In this document: in pieces, positions 57,180 through 64,000 of the stretch | Numbering within the stretch: the stretch's first letter is position 1 | Layout: the number at the start of each line of letters is the position of its first letter | From: Ailurus styani | Lineage: Eukaryota; Chordata; Mammalia; Carnivora; Ailuridae | NCBI GenBank assembly: GCA_002007465.1 | Contig: LNAC01000279.1 | Span: 664,088 to 728,087 of the forward strand | Direction: 5' to 3' | Length of the DNA: 64,000 nt | Notes under the pieces: model-generated | Seen by the model: the letters and a program-made list of their open reading frames with translations, nothing else | What the model was told of the DNA's origin: nothing | Database searches by the model: none | Position numbers and translations under genes: made by a program

Positions 57180-57770
57180 TTCTTCAGCTTCCTACTTTGA
57201 AGTGACAGACTTATAGGAAAGTTGCAAACAGTAGAGAGCACCCTGCATCCTCCACCAGCCTCTCCTAATGTCTGCATCCTACAGAATCGCTGATAAATTG
57301 CACAATTAGGAAATCGACTCGAGCACAGGCTGTAGGTGCGGCCCCCGGTTCTCCTACCGAGAGCCCCCTCGGCGCCGGGACCCCATTCAGACGCTGGGCC
57401 ACATTCTGTGCTCGTGGCCCCTCCGGAAGCCTGTCCTCAGGCACCGGGGCGCTCGAGGAGCACGCGTCCGGGGTCGGGCGCGTCTGTCTGTGGTCTCCTG
57501 GTGATAGCACTGTGACCGTGCGTCTGGGGCAGGAACAACAGGACAGGAGGCACCGTGGGCGACGTGCACTGGGGGAGGCCACCGGTCTTATCACAGGGCA
57601 CCGTAATTTGCGTCGCTCAGGGAGGTGGTGTCTGCTGGCTTTCTCCACTCTAAAATTACCGTTTTTCCCTTTTCAATGAATAAGTAACTTGGGGAAGAGA
57701 TACTTCAAGTCTAGGCCAATACCCTGCTTCTCCTCAAGCCAGCCCCACGAGGCTGAGCCCCCACACCCGA
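57180..57770. mobile_element. Old LINE-1 3'UTR relic, partly GC-shifted
   Basis: Same type of L1 tail as at 43 kb: TTATAGGAAAGTTGCAAACA, CCCTGCATCCTCCACCAGC, CTCCTAATGTCTGCATCC, then CTTTCTCCACTCTAAAATTAC, TGAATAAGTAACTTGGGG, AAGAGATACTTCAAGTCTAG and CCAATACCCTGCTTCTCC. The middle third (57330-57590) is CpG-rich and only recognisable by position. Confidence 0.6.
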
Positions 57771-59029
57771 GCTGCACGCTGCTGTGCCACCTGCCTCACC
57801 GGACGCCACGCAGCCGCCTCCTTTCCGCGCCGATTAGGTCGGACTCTTCTGTCGGGGAGAGCGGCCCTGCGCCCCGTGGACAGACGGACTGATTCCACCA
57901 TCTGTTCACTTCAGCGTGGAGCTCCAGTCTGGGGGTGACAAACCGACACCATCACCCTGTATTTCCCTGCTCAGCGGGACTCAGTGGGGCCCTCCGTGCC
58001 CCTTCAGGGCGGCCCTTGCGCCCCCTGGACACGGCCCGCCGTCCCGAGCGCGCCCTTCCTTGGCGCACTGCCAGCCGCACCCCCGTCAGGGAACCCTGAG
58101 TCTCTCTGGACAGGGTGGAGGAGAGGGGGTGCTTGGGCACGCTCGTGCTGCTGGGCCTTGCCCGGGACAGAGCGAGGACTCACGCGTCCACGTATATCCC
58201 TGTGTCTCTGCACCTGCCTAGCCCTGGGTGCATGTGTTAGACACCATGGGTTTACACGGGGACCCGGTCACACCCTCGCGGCACCCCCTTCAGCCCGGGC
58301 TTGTCCTGCCCACGTCCCTTTGGCACGGACGTGCGGCCACACGGGAGTCTGCGTAGCAGAGGGCAGCGTGCTGGACACTGGCGCTGTGCCCCGCTCACCT
58401 CCTGCATGTTCCGGAAGTCACCCCGAATCAGTTCACAGAGACTGTCCTCCACACAGCACATTGTGGACGGTCTATACACTTGCATGGCTAATTAGGTTAA
58501 GTCCCTCCAGCTGGGGGTGTCCCCCGAGCTAGACTCCAACCACTGTCACTGCTGGGTCAAACCACGCGGCACACGGGGTTCTGTAGGCAGGACGGCGGTT
58601 TTCACACGCCTGACTGTGCGTCACGGCCCTCCTCGGACGGAGAAAGAAAAGATCAAATGCCAGGCAGGAGTTCACCTGTGCACAGCCCTAGCGGTGTCAC
58701 CGCATGCTGTCATCGTAAGAAACCCCGGTCACCGATGCTTGACACTATGACCGTGACATTATGGCCATGATACCTTGTCCCGGAAGGAAAAGGTTCGCGC
58801 TATTCAAGAAGCTCGATGCGCTTCACAGTGACCCAAAGAGCAGGCCCCCTCAAGTCTAACAAGTGGTCCTCAGCACCCTGATCAACAGCGCTTCCATCCT
58901 AAATCCTGTTTCCAAGCCCACAGCCACACAAGCTCAGGCACGCGTGGAGCCGGGTCCGCCGGGTCCAGAACAGCGGTACTCACCAATGCGCCAGACGCCC
59001 AGCCACGGTGAAGGGTGAAACAGGCCTGC
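57771..59029. other. Unique GC-rich sequence
   Basis: No gene supported. It may include more of the old L1 tail just after 57770. Frames at 57916-58532 lack domains. Confidence 0.38.
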
Positions 59030-59275
59030 CACACCCTGCAGTGGGTACTCGTCAGCAACAAACAGAACCAACCCCAGGTCCATCCCCCGACACGGGCGAA
59101 CCCCAAAACCCTTGTGCAATGAAGGAAGCCTGACACAGGAGATGCCACACTGCATGACTCCACGTAAGTGAAACGTCTAGGAAAGGCAGACGTGTAGACG
59201 CAGAAAGGTCAGTGGCCTGCCAGGCCTGCAGGTGGAGTTAACACGAACACCGGGACATTCTGGGGTGATGCAGGT
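59030..59275 (+). mobile_element. Old LINE-1 (L1M-type) 3' end
   Basis: Colinear with the tail of old L1M elements: CAACAAACAGAACCAACCCC, GATGCCACACTGCATGACTC, CACGTAAGTGAAACGTCTAG, GAAAGGCAGACGTGTAGACG, CAGAAAGGTCAGTGGCCTGC, and ACATTCTGGGGTGATGCAGG for TTTTGGGGTGATGGAAATG. Confidence 0.62.
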
Positions 59276-62200
59276 GCGGTCACAGCTGCACGGCTCAGCC
59301 CTCTGTGAAAAGCACCGAACTGTCCGCTTGCGGAGGGCACATCTCTCGGCAGCCGCTGAACACAAGTCCCACCTCCTTCCGGCACCGCCTCCGCCTCTGA
59401 GCTCCCGCGGGGGCGTCCCAGGGCCCCCAGCCCACGGCGGGGTCACACGCGCCCTTGGCAGTGCGCCCACCCACAACCCGTGGGAGACTCCGGTGGGTGC
59501 TCGCCCGCCATCATGCACAGCCCTGCCCTCTCCCGGCTCCTCCGCTCACGGTGGGGCTCCGTCCACTGGGGACGCCCCCCAAAGTCGGGGTCACGCACGG
59601 AAGACACCCCTCTTTCCTGCAGCCAGGGCTTTCGGCGAGAACCACCTGAGTCCATCCAGCACCCCTCCCCTCCCCTGCCCTGCAAACGGAGGGCTGCTCC
59701 ACATGGGGAGTTTTAGGGGGGCTGGGCTGTCTCCTCTCCGCCCCCCACCTCCCACAGCCCCGCGTCACATCCTGCCAGCTTGGGCCATACCTGCTTTTTC
59801 TATGGAAATCTCAACCCCCTCAAGGTTTTGTCAGAGGAAGAAAATCCAAGGAGAGGAAGCTTCAGAGTAAAATGATCACCTATGTCCCTCGCCCATGTGC
59901 TCGTGGACGAACGTCCCCTACTCCATGACACAGAGAGCGGGACAGTAGGAGGGAGGGGCACCCACGAGGTGACCGGAAGCGCACCTGCCGCCAGCCCGCA
60001 GCCCGACCCCGACAGGAGGGACCTTCCACGGGGTTTCGGGGACCGTCAGATATAGGCTGAGCTCTGGGCCCGCACATGACCGTGGCTCCCGAGCACCATG
60101 ACGGACTCCCGTGAACTGCGCACCGTCCCGGGTTCAGATTCTCCAGCTCAACTCCCAAACCAGCTTCCACCGAAGCAACGTGTCTTCCGTTCCCAGTGCC
60201 GGCTGCTCCCTCCCCACAACTGTCAACGCAGAACCATGACGTGAGGGTCCTTCAACATTTAGATGACTTCTGAATGACAAGAAAGCTTTCCCGTACTAAC
60301 AACAAAAATGATAACCCTCGGAAGCGGCCTGCCAAGAACACGGGGGACGACGGTGGCGCGCGGTGGAAGCCGGCACACGTGATCCGTCTGTCTGACTGTC
60401 ACTCTGGGTAGACCCCGCTGTGAAGACAGTCGGGATCAACGCTGCACTTGTGGTGACGGACCTGCCTCATCACCAGGACGGGGCCGCCGAGGCGCCCTGA
60501 CCACCGCGCTGTCCGCTGTGGCCGAGCACGGAGCCCCTGCACCTGCAGGCCCTGCTGTGACCGACCCCAGGCCGAGGGCCCAGGAAGTGCCCGCGCCAAG
60601 TGCCGGCGCCCACGCGGCCCTTCGGGGTGCCCCTTCTCCTGCTGCCTGACACAGCCGGAGCCCGGGGAGAGGGGGGCTGCACAGGGCCTCCACACAGGAA
60701 TGTGCAGAAGGAGGCACCCGGCAGAACCTGTCCCCGAAAGAGAAGCCGAGGAGAGGAAGGAGCCCCAGGCGTGGGGTTAGCACGGGAGTGTGGGCAGAGG
60801 GGAGCCTGGTACCACCCCTGACTCAGCCTCGTGCAGATGGGGGGACGCTGCCTTGCGTCCTTGAGTGAATTCCTCTTCTCAAGAAAACCATCTCGCCCCC
60901 GCCCGCACCCCGTGCTTAGCGCTCGGAGAGGCGGAGAACTGGGGCGTCCCGTCGGCAGCCCACAGCAGAAAGAGAAGGGGGGGCCTCCGGCGCGCCCCCT
61001 AAGCTCGCCGCCCCCCGCTCCAGCCCTGCAGTGCTGCCGGGGAGGACTCGTTCAATCCCACCTGCTGCGCCGTCATCCTCGGTCAGCTCTGACAAGCTGC
61101 AGACTTTCAGGCCGGAAAAACAATCCTTGCTCGACTGTGGACAACCGGCGGACTAGTCCCCTAAGACTCAGGGGTTAGAGAAAGGGGCCGTCTGGAGTCC
61201 CCTGGAGCCAGGACCCATGATGCCCCCCCAGACCCCCCCTCCCACCGCTCACCTCCTTCGGCAGAGTGGCCTGGCCCAGAGGGAGGTGACAGGACGCTCT
61301 GTGCCGCGTGCGAGCCTCTGGTGGGTCTCAGCAGCCAGGAAGGGCCAGGGCGCTGCCTGCCTCCGACACAGGGCGGCACGCAGGCTCTAGGACAAGCACT
61401 TGGGCAACAGCTCAACGAGTGACCCTCGAGACGCGGGGAATTTATTATTTTACTCCCGCTGCGGGTCTTCTGGAAATGGAGCAAAGGTGGGAAATCAGCC
61501 CCTGCCGGCCCCGCTGGACACTGGAGGAACCTGCGGCCGGCTGCTGAAGGGAAGCGCCCCCCCCGCTCAGCGCCAGGGCTGGGATTAGACCCTGGCTTCC
61601 TACATGCCAGCGCCCCTCCTGCTTCCTCCTCTTCCTCCCCTCCGAGCGCCTCCGCGCCGCCCTCTCTCCAGCTACGGTCCTGGAAGCCTCCACCGTCGAG
61701 TCGGGAATGTTCCATTTTACTTGGCTGCCTTTCCGAGCCCTCCCAGAACTACTGGCATTCCCGTCTCTGTCCCCGTGCAGCGGGAACGCGACTTCCCCGA
61801 CTCCCGGGCTCTCACTGCTCAAGAGAAGGCTCCCCAGCTGTGCGTCGCCCTGAGGGGTTCCAATGGCAGGACACAGCCGCTCGCAGGCCGAGCACTCCCT
61901 GTTTTCAACAGACTAAGTCACGATACTGTACTTCAGGGTTCAGAACGACTTTGAGTGTTTTGTAAATGTTTCTACCCTACAAAGAAAAGCACAAAAATCT
62001 GGAGATAACACAGACATACGGGCATAGATAGCTCCCCGATTCACCAAGAGCAGGAGCAGGGGAGGGGTGCGGTGGGGAGGCAGACACACGGAGCCTCCAT
62101 GGGCTCTGCTGTTTACCACCTGCGTGGAGAGTAGAAACCGTTAGTCGTTCGTCGCAGACGCTGATAACCGATAACCGGTAACCGCCCGCTCTCTGCCCGT

Positions 62201-62834
62201 GCTGTTCGGAGCCCCCAGGACCGAGAAGAGCAAGAGCCCCGTCTCCCTGAGGTCTCCGCTCGCTCGGAGGGCAGCCTGACGGGAGGAAGGGTGGAGGGGT
62301 GCGGAGAGTCAGATGAACTTCAGGGACAGCAGGACACTCGGTGGGTGAGGGAGGAGGTGAGGGTGCGGGGGGAGCGGGGAGCCCAGGAGATGGCTAGGGC
62401 GAGGCCCCAGGGCTGGACGGGGTGGGGGGGACAGCAGGCTCCCAGGAGGACTCTGAGATGGGGGAGTGGCGGGGCTCTGGGCAGGAGAGGGGTGGATCCA
62501 TCCCCCCCACTGAAGGCTCCGATCGGGAGGTGGGTGAGGAACAGGCGGAAGGAGACGGGGGGAGGGGGGAGGCTACAGAGGGAGCGGTCCGAGGGTGACC
62601 GTGGTGCCACGTGAGGGATACGGCCTCTGAGTGGCGTGAGCAGCGGCCAGGTCAGCTGGCTCCACCACGCCTGACACACAGGACAGCTTACTGAATGCGA
62701 GCCACAGGTCCCCTGCCCTCCCAGAACTTGCCCAACCGCTTCCGGCCGGTCCCCAGCTGTGAAACAGGGCTGAGGAGTACCTGACCCAAGAACAAGGACT
62801 CCAGTTCGTGCCAGTTCTCCCGCACGAGGCTGGT
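59276..62834. other. GC-rich gene-empty stretch
   Basis: No supported gene. GC-rich throughout; 62290-62600 is G-rich and may be another diverged LINE2-like piece. CGATAACCGATAACCGG-like small repeats occur near 62160. Overlapping frames on both strands carry no recognisable features. Confidence 0.38.
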
Positions 62835-63082
62835 CTGGGGGCGAGGGAGACAGAGACTCTCAGGCAGACTCCCCACTGAGCACAGAGCCCAAGGCGGGGC
62901 TGGAGCCCAGGACCCTGAGGCCGTGAGGACCCGGAGGCCATGAGGACCCTGAGGCTATGACAACCCTCGGGCCATGACAACCCTCGGGCCAGGACCCTGG
63001 GGCCAGGACGACCCTCGGGCCATGCCTTGAGCTAAAACCAAGAGTCAGACGCCCAGCCGACTGAGCCACCTGGGCGCCTGCC
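62835..63082 (-). mobile_element. CAN SINE containing its own minisatellite
   Basis: Minus-strand SINE. On the right is the complemented head (CAGCCGACTGAGCCACCTGG, GCGCC, then AGAGTCAGACGCC). On the left is the complemented body (CAGGCAGACTCCCCACTGAG, CACAGAGCCCAAGGCGG, GGAGCCCAGGACCCTGAG). Between them, where one copy of the CTGAGATCATGACC segment belongs, sits a 17-bp tandem array (62920-63018). This lengthens the SINE by roughly 85-100 bp. Confidence 0.9.
62920..63018 (+). repeat. 17-bp minisatellite inside the SINE, 6 copies
   Basis: Units start at 62920, 62937, 62954, 62971, 62988 and 63002, on the model GCCATGAGGACCCTGAG. The fifth is only 14 bases. The unit is derived from the SINE's own CCCAGGACCCTGAGATCATG region, so the array grew from the SINE itself. 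Units 3 and 4 share the ACAACCCTCGG version. Confidence 0.92.
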
Positions 63083-64000
63083 GCACCTATGCGTGTCTCA
63101 CCAACAGTACAGTATACACCATCCGATCACATGCACGTACGTTCACATGCTGCACTTGACACACCAAGGGGCCCGCAATTCGCAGGTTCAAAGAGAATCC
63201 GATGTAAAGTGATGCCCAAACTGGAGGATCTTCATCTCAGGTCTCAGAGAGTTCGAGGGGCCCTTCCTAATGCCCCCTGCTCCTCACCGCTGGACCCCGC
63301 CCCGCTCAGCCTGGCACCCGTCACCCCCAGCCTCAAACTCTGCATGCACAGCACCCCGATCAGTGACTGGATGAAGGCTGTGCCACCCCGCCAGCTGCTC
63401 CCACAAGCAGGGCCCCTGCAGGTGGTCCCTTCCCCTGGGAACGTCCTTGTCCCCCTCTGGGTAGGAAGAGCTCGCCCCTCTGGAGAGAGGCCTGCCCTGC
63501 CCTGCAGACCTCGGAGATGGGCTGCCCTCGGATGCCACCTCCTGCAGCCCTTGTCTCCCCGGCCCCCCAAGACGAAGGAGCCCCGCACACAGCGTCCGCG
63601 GGGGCCTGGCCGAGCTCGCCGCGGGAATGCTGGCCCGAGGAGGCAGAGGCCTTCTCCTTGAGAGTGCGTCCTTCCCCGATGACTCACACAGAACCTGTCC
63701 CTGCGGGGAGGAGCGCCCGGAGCCGCGGAAACCAGTTTCCCCTGGCCCAGAGCACGGGCACACGCAGGGCGACGGCGTCTTCACACTTGGGCCACTGGGG
63801 GAACTCCTGCGGCCCCGCCGGGACAACGCTGACCAGCCCGCAAGGAAGGGGTCCTTCCGCCTGAGCCGGCGACTTCCTGGGCTGCTGCCCGGGGGCAGTG
63901 AGCACCGCCGGCCGAAGGAACCCGTCCCCCCAGAGGCGGGGAGCCGCCCCAGATGCAGAGCCAGCGTCCTGCTGGACGGCGCAAGACAAACGAAGCGCAA
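63083..64000. other. Unique GC-rich sequence to window end
   Basis: No gene supported. Open frames on both strands at 63284-64000 overlap and have no recognisable domains. Any of them could continue outside the window. Confidence 0.38.

Noticed and set aside
58250..58620. Possible antisense L1 ORF2 piece
   Set aside because: Some words look familiar, but the order does not hold over more than about 30 bases.
1..64000. Telomeric TTAGGG arrays or satellite DNA supporting a subtelomeric position
   Set aside because: None found; the subtelomeric idea rests only on GC, CpG and minisatellite density.

Overview
The window is nuclear DNA of a carnivoran mammal, most likely a mustelid (ferret, mink, otter or marten group). 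The evidence is a scatter of tRNA-Lys-derived CAN SINEs with the caniform consensus. The youngest copies carry wording I know from mustelids: GGGTTAAGCC in the head, CTACTTGTGATCTC before the A-rich tail, and AAATAAATAAA in the tail. There is no bacterial, organellar or viral gene organisation. Two single ambiguous bases (1722 and 21082) show that it is assembled draft sequence.

I find no multi-exon protein gene that I can name. Most long open frames are by-products of high GC content or of tandem repeats whose units lack stop codons. The one coding candidate I would defend is a single 89-codon frame at 45426-45695. It has a textbook signal peptide and a hydrophobic C-terminus, lies in a CpG-rich pocket behind a 31-bp minisatellite, and is followed by two ATTAAA poly(A) signals. 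I do not recognise its family.

Layout: 1-3470 alternates GC-rich and AT-rich unique sequence. 3478-4830 holds ancient LINE2-like and MIR remnants. 5842-6030 is a young SINE with perfect target duplications. 7200-16950 is mostly unrecognised GC-rich DNA with possible LTR and MIR debris. 16960-18252 is a split L1 ORF2 relic. 19489-25732 carries three SINEs, L1 tails, a 48-bp dead-on-arrival L1 insertion and an old L1/HAL1-like body. 25745-33441 has another old L1, four SINEs and an 18-bp x 44 VNTR. 35309-36108 is an antisense L1 3' end split by a SINE. 37420-38030 is CpG-island-like and is followed by an antisense L1 relic. 39611-40474 is a 32-bp x 27 VNTR. 43000-43660 is an L1 3'UTR relic apparently driven to high GC. 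45031-45960 is the candidate small gene. 47620-48171 is a 46-bp x 12 VNTR. 48172-64000 is GC-rich DNA with further SINEs, old L1 tails and, at 62835-63082, a SINE containing its own 17-bp minisatellite.

Taken together (GC-rich, CpG-rich, packed with minisatellites, old repeats apparently shifted toward G/C), the window looks like a subtelomeric or otherwise highly recombining intergenic or deep-intronic region. That reading is inference. Family names for old repeats come from remembered consensus sequences and need RepeatMasker confirmation.
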